Origin: Pontibacterium sinense
GTDB taxonomy: Bacteria; Pseudomonadota; Gammaproteobacteria; Pseudomonadales; Balneatricaceae
Assembly (NCBI RefSeq): GCF_015209595.1
Contig: NZ_JADEYS010000006.1
Location: 124,001 to 188,000, forward strand
Direction: 5' to 3'
Length of the DNA stretch: 64,000 nucleotides
In this document: piece by piece, positions 54,801 through 64,000 of the stretch
Numbering within the stretch: the first letter of the stretch is position 1
Layout of the letters: every line of letters starts with the position of its first letter
Translations under genes and position numbers: made by a program
Notes under the pieces: generated by a model
Seen by the model: the letters and a program-made list of their open reading frames with translations, nothing else
Told to the model about the DNA's origin: nothing
Databases searched by the model: none

Positions 54801-55296
54801 GAATTGCGAATTCGCCATGTTCCAGAACGGTCTCTACGGCGTGGTAACCCGCATCTGTCAGTTGTTGTCTGAGCCGGATGGGGTCGAGTGTTTGGCCTTC
54901 GTCAAGAACAAGGCTGTTGCCTGCCAGAAACGAAGGGGGTGCCAGTCGATGCATCAGGGTGCTGGCAGGGACTATTAATACGCCTTGTTTCAGTCTTGGG
55001 AGTCTGTTTAATGTCGCTATACGCTGAGAAATGATGTCCTGATGCGGTGAAAACACGTCATAAGGCAGTGTTTCCCAGTCAGGGAAGTTCAAAATGAGCT
55101 CAGATGATCCAATAAAAAAGCTGAGTTCGTTCTGTAGGCGTTCCGCTTCGTCGCTGTTGTTGGTGATGACGAGGGTCAATGCACTGTGCTTTTGGGCTGC
55201 GTTCGCGATTAATAATCCACGCGCCGCACCGGTGACTTGGCCTATTCGTTTTATATCGCCAGCGCCCGTAGGCAATGAAAATGTCAGATCCAACAA
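51850..55296 (-). CDS. mfd: transcription-repair coupling factor Mfd
   Basis: A 1148-residue DNA translocase, exactly the E. coli length. It removes stalled RNA polymerase and recruits UvrA. Domains: UvrB-like N-terminal module (1-350, with SPHQDIISQR and HGEFAIRGSIVDIYPMGS), RNA-polymerase-interacting domain (about 480-545, HLDHGVGRY), SF2 motor with Walker A GDVGFGKTEVA (about 630) and DEEHRFG, the TRG motif region and a C-terminal autoinhibitory domain. The start is TTG 55296 with AAGGAG nine bases upstream. It is divergent from gap. Confidence 0.96.
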   Translation of the reverse strand: MLDLTFSLPTGAGDIKRIGQVTGAARGLLIANAAQKHSALTLVITNNSDEAERLQNELSFFIGSSELILNFPDWETLPYDVFSPHQDIISQRIATLNRLPRLKQGVLIVPASTLMHRLAPPSFLAGNSLVLDEGQTLDPIRLRQQLTDAGYHAVETVLEHGEFAIRGSIVDIYPMGSNAPYRIELFDDEIETLRTFDPDTQRSIDQITQVRLLPAKEFPFDDTAIKGFKQRWRELFDVDYRACPIYQDVSNGLTPPGIEYYQPLFFETTNTLFDYLPKDTQIIVDPGLENAGSQFWEDAQARYEQRRYDITHPIMGPEELFLSSDQLFGQLKQYGRMHVTHNSLEDKAGRTNLACTEPPELPVDAQATRPLTALEDFLMERDGPVLFCAESAGRREALLELLDRINLKPTLLNSWQDFVDGDAEIAITTVPLDRGLSLPGQAHLITETQLFGRQVFQRRRRSREKEQADQVVKNLSELNLGAPVVHLDHGVGRYQGLQTISLEGQTNEFLTLEYLNNAKLYVPVSSLHLISRYTGASEEFAPLHKLGAEQWSKAKQKAAEKARDAAAELLDIYARRAARKGFSFSNPDQDYRHFSATFPFEETPDQANAIDAVIRDMTSPQPMDRLVCGDVGFGKTEVAMRAAFMACQSGKQVAILVPTTLLAQQHYQNFADRFADWPVNVELISRFRTGKQQSAIIDKLENGQADIIVGTHKLIQGDIKFKNLGLLIIDEEHRFGVQQKERLKSLRSEVDILTLTATPIPRTLNMAMSGIRDLSIIATPPARRLSVKTFVSQNDPATVKEAILRELLRGGQVYYLHNEVKSIEKTAAELAEMIPEARIGIGHGQMRERELEQVMSDFYHKRHNVLVCTTIIETGIDVPNANTIIIDRADKFGLAQLHQLRGRVGRSHHQAYAYLLTPHPKAITTDATKRLEAIASADDLGAGFTLATHDLEIRGAGELLGEDQSGQMQTVGFTLFMEMLEQAVSAIKEGKTPNLDQPLKHGAEINLRIPALIPDDYLPDVHNRLIMYKRISNAESEKALKELQIEMIDRFGLLPEATQNLLRLTKLKLSADAMEIEKIDAHEKGGRIEFGSEPKVDPLTLVKMVQNQPQKYKLEGADRLRFSISSEKSEQRFQIIEKLLKELAVKES

Positions 55297-55405
55297 CGTC
55301 CCAGACTCCTTATGCAGCGGTATTTTGGGGCGGATAAGTGTACCTGTTCAGCGGCGCTATCGGAACAAGTGGGCGGGATCGTGCGAAAGTATATTAATTG
55401 GGGGT

Positions 55406-55434
55406 TTGCTCGCAGGTGCGGAAAATAGGATAAT
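55406..55434 (+). promoter_or_regulatory. candidate gap promoter
   Basis: TTGCTC (55406-55411), a 17-bp spacer, then GATAAT (55429-55434), 43 nt before the gap start. Four and five of six positions match the sigma-70 consensus. Confidence 0.5.
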
Positions 55435-55477
55435 GTGCGCATTAATTTTTGAGCGTTGAAGTTAACTGGAGTTGCCT

Positions 55478-56911
55478 GTGAGCCAAGAAAAAGTTTTCGC
55501 TGACTGGAAGGAGCGCGAAGCTAAAGCTGAAGCGATGGTGCCGCTGATCGGTGGTCTGTATCGTGATAACAACATCGAATCTTCTGTTTTTGGTCGTCTG
55601 ATCATTAAACGTTCCGTGATCGATATCTTGAAAGCGCATCGTTTTGCGCGTCAGGTTGAAGATCAGGAAGTGACAGTTCACGATACTTATCCTGTGCTGG
55701 CATCTGTTCAGGCAATGGGTATTAAGAACGCGCACATCGATGCGGGTAAGCTGGCTGTTAAGTTCCGTGAAGAAGCGAACGGCCGTGATCTGGAAGCTTT
55801 CCTGAAAGATGAGCTGGCTGAAGCGGTTGAAGGTACCGAGCGCGAAGGTACTGATATCGTACTGTACGGTTTCGGTCGTATCGGTCGTCTTCTGGCACGC
55901 CTGCTGATTGAGCGTACCGGTGGTGGTCAGGCGCTGCGTTTGCGTGCGATTGTTGTGCGTAAGGGTAATGCTGCAAATGACCTGGAAAAGCGTGCGAGTC
56001 TGTTGCGTCGCGATTCTGTTCACGGTTCCTTCAAAGGTACTATTCAGGTTGACGAAGAAAACCACGCACTGATCGCAAACGGCAACATGATCAAAGTGAT
56101 CACTGCTGACGCGCCAGACACTATCGATTACACCGCGTACGGCATTAACAATGCTATCGTTATCGATAACACGGGTAAGTGGCGTGATGAAGACGGTCTG
56201 TCTCTGCATACACGTGCGAAAGGTGTTTCCCGTGTTGTTCTGACTGCGCCGGGTAAAGGCATCAAGAACATCGTAATGGGTGTTAACGATGGCGATATCG
56301 CTGCTGACGATAAGATCCTGTCCGCTGCATCTTGTACTACCAATGCGATCACGCCGGTACTGAAAGTACTGAGCGACACCTACGGTGTTGAAAATGGTCA
56401 CGTTGAAACGGTTCATGCTTACACCAATGACCAGAACCTGATCGATAACTACCACAAAGGTGATCGTCGTGGTCGTGCGGCGGGTCTGAATATGGTTCTG
56501 ACCGAAACGGGTGCGGCTAAAGCTGTCTCTAAGGCGCTGCCTGAGATGGAAGGTAAGCTGACAGGTAACGCGATTCGCGTACCTACGCCAAACGTTTCTA
56601 TGGCGATTCTGAACCTGAACCTGGGTTCCGCAACCAATAAAGACGAGTTGAACGCAACATTGCGTGAAGCTGCGCTGCACGGTGTTCTGCAGAAGCAGAT
56701 CGACTACAGTAACTCTCCTGAAGCTGTATCCAGCGATTTTGTTGGTTCTCGTGCTGCGGGCGTAGTTGATGCTCTGGCTACAATTGCTGACGATAAGCGT
56801 TGCGTACTTTACGTATGGTACGACAATGAATTTGGTTACAGCTGCCAGGTTATTCGTATGGTTCAGAAGATGGCTGCTTGTACGCTGCCAGCGTTCCCAA
56901 GCGCAAAGTAA
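55478..56911 (+). CDS. gap: glyceraldehyde-3-phosphate dehydrogenase with N-terminal extension
   Basis: A 477-residue protein. The C-terminal ~350 residues are GAPDH, with the NAD motif YGFGRIGR (about 130) and the catalytic Cys in SAASCTTNAITPVLK. The first ~125 residues form an extra domain (KVFADWKEREAKAEAMVPLI ...) that normal GAPDH lacks. The long type is also found in Pseudomonas next to mfd. It interconverts G3P and 1,3-bisphosphoglycerate; whether the extension changes NAD/NADP preference or oligomerisation is unknown. GTG 55478 is chosen over TTG 55472, as GGAG lies six bases upstream. Codon use is strongly biased, suggesting high expression. Confidence 0.93.
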   Translation: MSQEKVFADWKEREAKAEAMVPLIGGLYRDNNIESSVFGRLIIKRSVIDILKAHRFARQVEDQEVTVHDTYPVLASVQAMGIKNAHIDAGKLAVKFREEANGRDLEAFLKDELAEAVEGTEREGTDIVLYGFGRIGRLLARLLIERTGGGQALRLRAIVVRKGNAANDLEKRASLLRRDSVHGSFKGTIQVDEENHALIANGNMIKVITADAPDTIDYTAYGINNAIVIDNTGKWRDEDGLSLHTRAKGVSRVVLTAPGKGIKNIVMGVNDGDIAADDKILSAASCTTNAITPVLKVLSDTYGVENGHVETVHAYTNDQNLIDNYHKGDRRGRAAGLNMVLTETGAAKAVSKALPEMEGKLTGNAIRVPTPNVSMAILNLNLGSATNKDELNATLREAALHGVLQKQIDYSNSPEAVSSDFVGSRAAGVVDALATIADDKRCVLYVWYDNEFGYSCQVIRMVQKMAACTLPAFPSAK

Positions 56912-58579
<1,668 letters not shown>

Positions 58580-58583
58580 TCAT

Positions 58584-59795
58584 ATGAAGAGCCTAAGAAA
58601 CGTTCTTGATAAAATGGAGCCGCATTTCCATAAAGGCGGCAAATACGAAAACTGGTACGCGCTGTATGAAGCAGCGGATACTATTTTCTACACACCAGGT
58701 CATGTGACTAAGACAGCTGCTCACGTACGTGATGCGGTTGATCTAAAACGCATGATGATTCTGGTATGGATGTGTACATTCCCTGCAGTATTCATGGGTA
58801 TGTATAACGTTGGTTTGCAGGCGAACACTGCAATGGCATCTCTGGGTTTGACGGAAGCGTCTACCTGGCAGGGTGCAATCGCGGGTGCGCTCACCAGCTT
58901 TGATCCAAATTCAATATGGGATAACGTGATTCACGGTGCTGCCTATTGGCTGCCGATCTACATTGTGACCTTTGTAGTGGGCGGTTTCTGGGAAGTGCTG
59001 TTTGCGATGAAACGTGGTCACGAAGTCAACGAAGGTTTCTTTGTTACTTCTATCCTGTTCTGTCTGATTCTTCCTCCTACTGTTCCTCTCTGGCAGGTTG
59101 CACTGGGCATTAGCTTCGGTGTGGTTGTTGGTAAAGAGGTATTTGGTGGTACTGGTAAGAACTTCCTTAACCCTGCTTTGACAGGTCGTGCCTTCCTCTT
59201 CTTCGCATATCCTGCGCAGATGTCCGGCGATGCGATCTGGACTGCTGTAGACGGTTTCTCCGGCGCTACGCCGTTGGGTCTGGCTGCATTGGGCGGTGTT
59301 GATGCGATCCTTGCACAGAGCATTACTTGGTTCGATGCGTTCATTGGTACGATTCCGGGTTCTGTAGGTGAAGTATCCACGCTGGCGATAGCGATGGGTG
59401 GTGCGGTTCTATTGATAGCTAAAGTGGCCGCATGGCGGATCGTAGCCGGTGTAATGCTGGGTATGGTTGCGATGTCTACGCTGCTGAATATCATCGGTTC
59501 CGATACTAACCCAATGTTCTCTATGCCGTTCTACTGGCATCTGGTGCTGGGTGGCTTTGCATTCGGTATGTTCTTCATGGCAACCGATCCGGTATCTGCA
59601 TCCATGACGAACAAAGGTAAATGGTACTTCGGTGCTTTGATCGGTGTGATGGTTGTACTGATTCGTGTGGTTAACCCGGCGTTCCCAGAGGGAATGATGC
59701 TGGCGATTCTGTTCGCGAACCTGTTTGCACCGCTGATCGATAACTTTGTTGTTCAGGCGAATATTAAACGGAGGATGGCACGCAATGTCGGCTAA
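58584..59795 (+). CDS. nqrB: Na+-NQR subunit B
   Basis: A 403-residue integral membrane subunit with about ten TM segments. It carries covalent FMN on the Thr of the SGAT motif ([10 protein letters not shown]) and a site for riboflavin and Na+ passage. Ribosome site AAGGAGG is strong. NqrB contributes most of the channel. Its 3' end overlaps nqrC by 11 nt. Confidence 0.96.
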   Translation: MKSLRNVLDKMEPHFHKGGKYENWYALYEAADTIFYTPGHVTKTAAHVRDAVDLKRMMILVWMCTFPAVFMGMYNVGLQANTAMASLGLTEASTWQGAIAGALTSFDPNSIWDNVIHGAAYWLPIYIVTFVVGGFWEVLFAMKRGHEVNEGFFVTSILFCLILPPTVPLWQVALGISFGVVVGKEVFGGTGKNFLNPALTGRAFLFFAYPAQMSGDAIWTAVDGFSGATPLGLAALGGVDAILAQSITWFDAFIGTIPGSVGEVSTLAIAMGGAVLLIAKVAAWRIVAGVMLGMVAMSTLLNIIGSDTNPMFSMPFYWHLVLGGFAFGMFFMATDPVSASMTNKGKWYFGALIGVMVVLIRVVNPAFPEGMMLAILFANLFAPLIDNFVVQANIKRRMARNVG

Positions 59796-60567
59796 TAAAG
59801 ACACAATCGGTAAAACAATTACCGTTACAGTTCTGCTGTGCGTAGTCTGCTCCGTTATCGTCTCCGCAGCAGCAGTACTGCTGAAACCGATCCAGGTCGC
59901 GAACAAAGAGCTTGACCGTAAAAGTAACATTCTGGCCGCTGCGAATATCGATTACGCAGGTCAGGACGTTATCAAGCTGTTTGATGAGCGCATCAAGACC
60001 AAAATCGTTGATATGGAAACCGGTAAGTACACAGACGCAGTTGATGCGGCAACTTACGATGCTAACAAAGCAGCGAAAGATCCTGCCCTGTCTGTAAAAC
60101 TGGAGCGTTCGACTGACATCGCGTCTATCAAGCGTCAGGCTAAATACATGCCTGTCTATATGGTAGAAAAAGATGGCCAGCTCGAGAAGGTTGTACTGCC
60201 AGTACATGGTTACGGTCTCTGGTCTACCTTGTACGGTTTCCTGGCACTGGAAGGTGACCTGAACACTGTAATTGGTCTGGGTTTCTACGCACACGCGGAA
60301 ACGCCTGGACTGGGTGGTGAGGTTGATAACCCTAAGTGGAAAGCGCTGTGGCCGGGTAAGAAGGTATACCCAGAGGGTTCTACCGAACCTAAGCTGGGCC
60401 TGATCAAGGGTACTGCGATTCCGGGTGCGCCAGGTGCTGAGCACCAGATTGATGGTCTGGCCGGTGCGACGCTAACCAGTATTGGTGTTACAAATCTGGT
60501 TCAATTCTGGATGGGCGAGAACGGTTACGCGACCTTCCTGGCCAACCTGAAAGCAGGGGAGGTGTAA
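59785..60567 (+). CDS. nqrC: Na+-NQR subunit C
   Basis: A 260-residue subunit with one N-terminal TM ([20 protein letters not shown]) and a periplasmic FMN domain. Covalent FMN attaches at the Thr of [13 protein letters not shown] 59785 ([10 protein letters not shown]) is the natural start: GGAGG lies 10 nt upstream and the upstream extension in this frame lies within nqrB. It takes electrons between NqrF/D-E and NqrB. Confidence 0.95.
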   Translation: MSANKDTIGKTITVTVLLCVVCSVIVSAAAVLLKPIQVANKELDRKSNILAAANIDYAGQDVIKLFDERIKTKIVDMETGKYTDAVDAATYDANKAAKDPALSVKLERSTDIASIKRQAKYMPVYMVEKDGQLEKVVLPVHGYGLWSTLYGFLALEGDLNTVIGLGFYAHAETPGLGGEVDNPKWKALWPGKKVYPEGSTEPKLGLIKGTAIPGAPGAEHQIDGLAGATLTSIGVTNLVQFWMGENGYATFLANLKAGEV

Positions 60568-60570
60568 ACC

Positions 60571-61230
60571 ATGTCTGCATCTAAAGAAGTTCTGTTAAAT
60601 CCGGTTGGACGAAACAACCCGATTGCGCTGCAGATTCTGGGTGTCTGCTCCGCTCTTGCGGTAACTTCCAACCTGAATACTGCAATGGTTATGACGCTGG
60701 CGGTAATTGCCGTAACTGCGTTTTCTAACCTGTTTGTATCTATCATCCGTAACCATATCCCAAGCAATATTCGAATCATCTGTCAGATGACGATCATTGC
60801 TTCTCTGGTAATCGTGGTGGACCAGATCCTGAAAGCATACGCTTACGATGTATCTAAGCAGCTTTCTGTATTCGTTGGTTTGATCATTACCAACTGTATC
60901 GTAATGGGTCGTGCAGAAGCATTTGCTATGCAGAACCCACCGGGTATCTCCTTTATGGACGGTATCGGTAACGGTCTGGGTTACGGTGCGGTACTGATCT
61001 TTGTCGCTTTCTTCCGCGAGCTGTTTGGTTCCGGTAGTCTGTTTGGTATCGAGATCCTGCCTCTGGTCAACAACGGTGGTTGGTATCAGGCAAACGGTAT
61101 GATGTTGCTGCCTCCATCCGCATTCTTCCTGATTGGTGCGTTCATCTGGATTCTGCGTACTTGGGATAAATCTCAGGTTGAGAAACCAGATTTCGAACTG
61201 GCTAAAAATACTAAGAAGGAGGCTGCGTAA
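60571..61230 (+). CDS. nqrD: Na+-NQR subunit D
   Basis: A 219-residue membrane subunit with six TM segments. Together with NqrE it forms the membrane pair that binds an iron-sulfur centre through two conserved cysteines (one in [16 protein letters not shown]). It starts 3 nt after nqrC, and its stop touches nqrE. Confidence 0.95.
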   Translation: MSASKEVLLNPVGRNNPIALQILGVCSALAVTSNLNTAMVMTLAVIAVTAFSNLFVSIIRNHIPSNIRIICQMTIIASLVIVVDQILKAYAYDVSKQLSVFVGLIITNCIVMGRAEAFAMQNPPGISFMDGIGNGLGYGAVLIFVAFFRELFGSGSLFGIEILPLVNNGGWYQANGMMLLPPSAFFLIGAFIWILRTWDKSQVEKPDFELAKNTKKEAA

Positions 61231-61839
61231 ATGGAACAGTATATCAGCCTTGCTATTAAGGCGATCTTCGTAGAAAACATGGCCCTGGCGTTCTTCCTGG
61301 GTATGTGTACTTTCTTGGCGATCTCCAAGAAGGTACAGACTGCACTGGGTCTGGGTATTGCTGTAATCGTTGTATTGGCGATCACAACGCCGGTTAACAA
61401 CCTGATCTTTAACCTGCTTCTGAAAGAAGGCGCACTGGCGTGGGCGGGTTACCCGGAAGTTGATCTGAGCTTCCTGGGTTACATCTCCTACATCGGCGTT
61501 ATCGCAGCGATCGTACAGATTCTGGAAATGTTTCTGGATAAGTACGTACCGGCGCTGTACAACGCACTGGGCGTATTCCTGCCGCTGATCACCGTAAACT
61601 GTGCAATTATGGGTGCGGCCCTGTTCATGGTTGAGCGTGACTACACCTTCAGTGAGTCCGTGGTTTATGGTGTTGGTGCAGGTGTTGGCTGGGCTCTGGC
61701 TATCACTGCGTTGGCGGGTATTCGTGAAAAGCTTAAATACAGCGACGTACCGGACGGTTTACGTGGCCTGGGTATCACCTTCGTAACTGTTGGTCTGATG
61801 TCCCTGGGTTTCATGTCTTTCTCCGGTGTGCAGCTGTAA
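61231..61839 (+). CDS. nqrE: Na+-NQR subunit E
   Basis: A 202-residue membrane subunit with six TM segments, homologous to NqrD but inverted in topology. The Cys of [17 protein letters not shown] is the partner ligand of the membrane Fe-S centre. The ATG directly follows the nqrD stop; AAGGAGG lies just upstream. Confidence 0.95.
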   Translation: MEQYISLAIKAIFVENMALAFFLGMCTFLAISKKVQTALGLGIAVIVVLAITTPVNNLIFNLLLKEGALAWAGYPEVDLSFLGYISYIGVIAAIVQILEMFLDKYVPALYNALGVFLPLITVNCAIMGAALFMVERDYTFSESVVYGVGAGVGWALAITALAGIREKLKYSDVPDGLRGLGITFVTVGLMSLGFMSFSGVQL

Positions 61840-61875
61840 AAGCTGGAACGATAAGAAGAGGAATGGAATAAGCCT

Positions 61876-63102
61876 ATGAATGCTGAAATCGTTCTCGGCG
61901 TTGTTATGTTTACCGTGGTGGTACTTGTACTGGTCGCGGTCATTCTGGCAGCCCGCTCAAAACTGGTTAGTTCCGGCGACGTAACGATCAACATTAACGA
62001 CGATCCGGAAAAAGCAATTACTGTACCTGCTGGCGGCAAGTTGCTGCAGACACTGGCAAGCGCGGGTATCTTCGTACCATCTGCGTGTGGTGGCGGCGGT
62101 ACCTGTGCACAGTGCTCGTGTCAGGTATTGGATGGAGGCGGCTCTATGCTGCCAACTGAAGAATCTCACTTCACCATGCGTGAAGCTAAAGAAGGCTGGC
62201 GCCTTTCCTGTCAGGTTGCTGTTAAGCAAGACATGGAAATTGAGCTGGAAGAAGAGATCTTTGGTGTTAAGAAGTGGACCTGTACTGTTGAGTCCAACCC
62301 GAACGTAGCAACGTTCATCAAAGAGCTGACCCTGCGTCTGCCTGAAGGTGAAAACGTTGACTTCCGTGCGGGTGGTTATGTGCAGCTGGAAGCGCCTGCT
62401 CACGAAGTTCACTATAAGGACTTCTCTATCGACGAGGAATATCGCGAAGATTGGGATAAATTCAATCTTTGGCAGTACACCTCTAAGGTTACTGAGCCGG
62501 TTATTCGTGCATACTCCATGGCGAACTACCCTGAAGAGCGTGGTGTTGTTAAATTCAACATCCGTGTTGCATCTCCGCCACCGGGAACCGACTTCCCGCC
62601 GGGTCAGATGTCTTCTTATGTGTTCAGCCTGAATCCGGGTGATACCATTGATGTTTACGGTCCGTTTGGTGAGTTCTTCGCCTCTGAAAACGAATCTGAA
62701 ATGGTCTTCATCGGTGGTGGTGCGGGTATGGCGCCAATGCGCTCACATATCTTTGACCAGCTGAAGCGTCTGAACGCTACGCGTAAGATTTCTTTCTGGT
62801 ATGGTGCGCGCTCTATGCGTGAGTCGTTCTACAACGACGAATACGACATGCTCGCAGCAGAGAATGAAAACTTCGACTGGCATCTGGCACTGTCTGATCC
62901 GCTTCCAGAAGATAACTGGGACGGAATGACGGGCTTCATCCATAACGTGCTGTACGAAAACTATCTGAAGGATCATGATGCTCCGGAAGATTGTGAGTAC
63001 TACATGTGTGGACCGCCAATGATGAACTCCGCGGTAATTCAGATGCTGTTGGATCTGGGTGTTGAGCGCGAAAACATCTTCCTGGATGACTTTGGTGGCT
63101 AA
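61876..63102 (+). CDS. nqrF: Na+-NQR subunit F (NADH dehydrogenase module)
   Basis: A 408-residue subunit with one N-terminal TM, a 2Fe-2S ferredoxin domain ([14 protein letters not shown] with the last Cys near 111) and an FNR-like part binding FAD ([11 protein letters not shown]) and NADH ([12 protein letters not shown]). It is the electron entry point of the complex. It starts 36 nt after nqrE. apbE follows 6 nt after the stop. Confidence 0.96.
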   Translation: MNAEIVLGVVMFTVVVLVLVAVILAARSKLVSSGDVTININDDPEKAITVPAGGKLLQTLASAGIFVPSACGGGGTCAQCSCQVLDGGGSMLPTEESHFTMREAKEGWRLSCQVAVKQDMEIELEEEIFGVKKWTCTVESNPNVATFIKELTLRLPEGENVDFRAGGYVQLEAPAHEVHYKDFSIDEEYREDWDKFNLWQYTSKVTEPVIRAYSMANYPEERGVVKFNIRVASPPPGTDFPPGQMSSYVFSLNPGDTIDVYGPFGEFFASENESEMVFIGGGAGMAPMRSHIFDQLKRLNATRKISFWYGARSMRESFYNDEYDMLAAENENFDWHLALSDPLPEDNWDGMTGFIHNVLYENYLKDHDAPEDCEYYMCGPPMMNSAVIQMLLDLGVERENIFLDDFGG

Positions 63103-63108
63103 CCACGG

Positions 63109-64000
63109 ATGAGTAAACTGTTTAAACAGTTGAAACTCGTAAAATGGCCGGCAGCATTGCTGCTGGCCATTTTTGTAATTACGGGTTGTCAGCAAGCCAA
63201 GGACGAAGTCCGGTCTGTTCAAGGCCTGACGATGGGTACGAGCTACGCAGTAAAATGGGTATCCAGGGATGAGGGTACTCAAAAGGTACATGCTTCGGTC
63301 GAGGCTGTGCTCAAGGACATCAATCAAAGCATGTCCACCTATATTAAAACCTCCGAATTATCACAACTAAACCAATCTGAAAGTACCAACTGGATGCCGT
63401 TGTCAGCGGGTCTGTACGATGTTCTACGCCTGTCGACAGCGATTAGTGAACAGACGGGTGGCGCGTTTGATGTTACCGTGGGTCCACTGGTCAATCTTTG
63501 GGGGTTTGGGCCTGATGGACGGGTTGTTAAAGCGCCGGTAGAGTCCCAGATAGAAACGCAAAGAGCGCGTGTTGGCTATCAGAAGGTTGGTTTGAATCCT
63601 GAGCGGCAACAGGTGAAAAAAGCTGTCGCTGATCTCTATATAGACCTCTCTGCTGTTGCTAAAGGTTACGCAGTTGACCGGGTCGCATCATTGCTAGAAG
63701 AGCAAGGCATTACGCGATATTTGGTCGAGGTTGGAGGGGAGTTGCGCGCAAAGGGCTTAAAGCCCGGAGGGAAGGACTGGCGTATAGCGATAGAAACGCC
63801 TGATGCGTCCACTCGAAGTGTGCAGCGTATTATCAATGTTCAGGATATAGCGATCGCTACATCTGGTGATTATCGTAACTATTTCGAAGAAAACGGCGTG
63901 CGGTTCTCTCATACTATTGATCCCGCAACGGGCGCGCCGATTAAACACAGTTTGGCTTCTGTGACTGTGCTGGCCTCTACATGTGCGGAAGCTGATGCGT
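63109..64000 (+). CDS. apbE: FAD:protein FMN transferase ApbE (3' end outside window)
   Basis: 297 codons are visible and the frame is still open at the window edge; ApbE is normally about 340-350 residues. It is an exported lipoprotein: a hydrophobic helix ALLLAIFVITGC carries the lipobox Cys. Then come QGLTMGTSYAVKW, GGAFDVTVGPLVNLWGFG, LSAVAKGYAVDRVA, VEVGGELRAKG, and HTIDPATGAP, the FAD and Mg2+ sites. ApbE attaches FMN to the SGAT-type threonines of NqrB and NqrC. Its place right after nqrF fits this. Confidence 0.93.
   Translation, partial: MSKLFKQLKLVKWPAALLLAIFVITGCQQAKDEVRSVQGLTMGTSYAVKWVSRDEGTQKVHASVEAVLKDINQSMSTYIKTSELSQLNQSESTNWMPLSAGLYDVLRLSTAISEQTGGAFDVTVGPLVNLWGFGPDGRVVKAPVESQIETQRARVGYQKVGLNPERQQVKKAVADLYIDLSAVAKGYAVDRVASLLEEQGITRYLVEVGGELRAKGLKPGGKDWRIAIETPDASTRSVQRIINVQDIAIATSGDYRNYFEENGVRFSHTIDPATGAPIKHSLASVTVLASTCAEADA

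Noticed and set aside
55442-56680. 412-codon open frame antisense to gap
   Set aside because: The gap gene has strongly biased codons that leave the opposite strand free of stops. No ribosome site and no family match for the antisense product.

Overview
The window reads as a chromosomal segment of a marine, Na+-dependent gammaproteobacterium of the Oceanospirillales/Pseudomonadales type. Reasons: a complete Na+-translocating NADH:quinone oxidoreductase operon (nqrABCDEF) followed by apbE, an NhaB Na+/H+ antiporter, a PsrA/NagZ/CsiV/Mfd/Gap gene order like that of Pseudomonas, and a YejABEF/MltD/GloB/RnhA/DnaQ/NhaB/NudC order also like Pseudomonas. Species cannot be named from the sequence. 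I see no rRNA, tRNA, insertion sequence, prophage or CRISPR array.

Layout. 1-7343 is a signalling island: the 3' end of a (+) Hpt-containing protein, then on the (-) strand a separate Hpt protein, a REC-GGDEF cyclase, a REC-HD-GYP phosphodiesterase, a PhnD-like periplasmic binding protein and a 964-residue hybrid histidine kinase ending in Hpt. Together they look like a phosphorelay that sets c-di-GMP from a periplasmic signal. 7708-20054 is acyl-CoA catabolism: an ECI2-like crotonase, a tandem-duplicated HAD protein, a metallo-beta-lactamase-fold hydrolase, an AraC regulator, a BktB-like thiolase, FadB, an acyl-CoA dehydrogenase and ETF-ubiquinone oxidoreductase. 20215-22977 holds three regulators: a LuxR-type protein with a degenerate receiver, a TetR repressor, and a sigma-54 activator lacking its sensor domain. 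22996-26100 is the glutarate/L-2-hydroxyglutarate module (GntR regulator, CsiD/GlaH, LhgO).

26196-31371 is a mixed stretch: a fatty acid hydroxylase-type membrane enzyme, a DUF4856-type periplasmic protein behind probable Fur boxes, an orphan TRAP binding protein and a secreted SUMF1-like protein. 31382-44505 is a conserved housekeeping block: the yejABEF peptide importer, mltD, gloB, a methyltransferase, rnhA, dnaQ, nhaB and nudC. 44547-50554 has an SCP2 protein, sohB, and a compact psrA - L,D-transpeptidase - nagZ - mechanosensitive channel operon, then a PAS-GGDEF cyclase. 51083-64000 has csiV and mfd (-), then gap, the nqr operon and apbE (+), the last running off the window.

Beta-oxidation electrons (acyl-CoA dehydrogenase to ETF to ETF-QO) and LhgO electrons enter the quinone pool. 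NADH from FadB and glycolysis would feed Na+-NQR, whose sodium gradient NhaB can exchange. ApbE supplies the covalent FMN of NqrB and NqrC. The most unusual points are the signalling island with a shared C-terminal helical module, the duplicated HAD protein with DxH in place of DxD, the signal-less L,D-transpeptidase translationally coupled between psrA and nagZ, the sensor-less sigma-54 activator with palindromes and a possible leader peptide, and the Fur-box-fronted DUF4856 protein.
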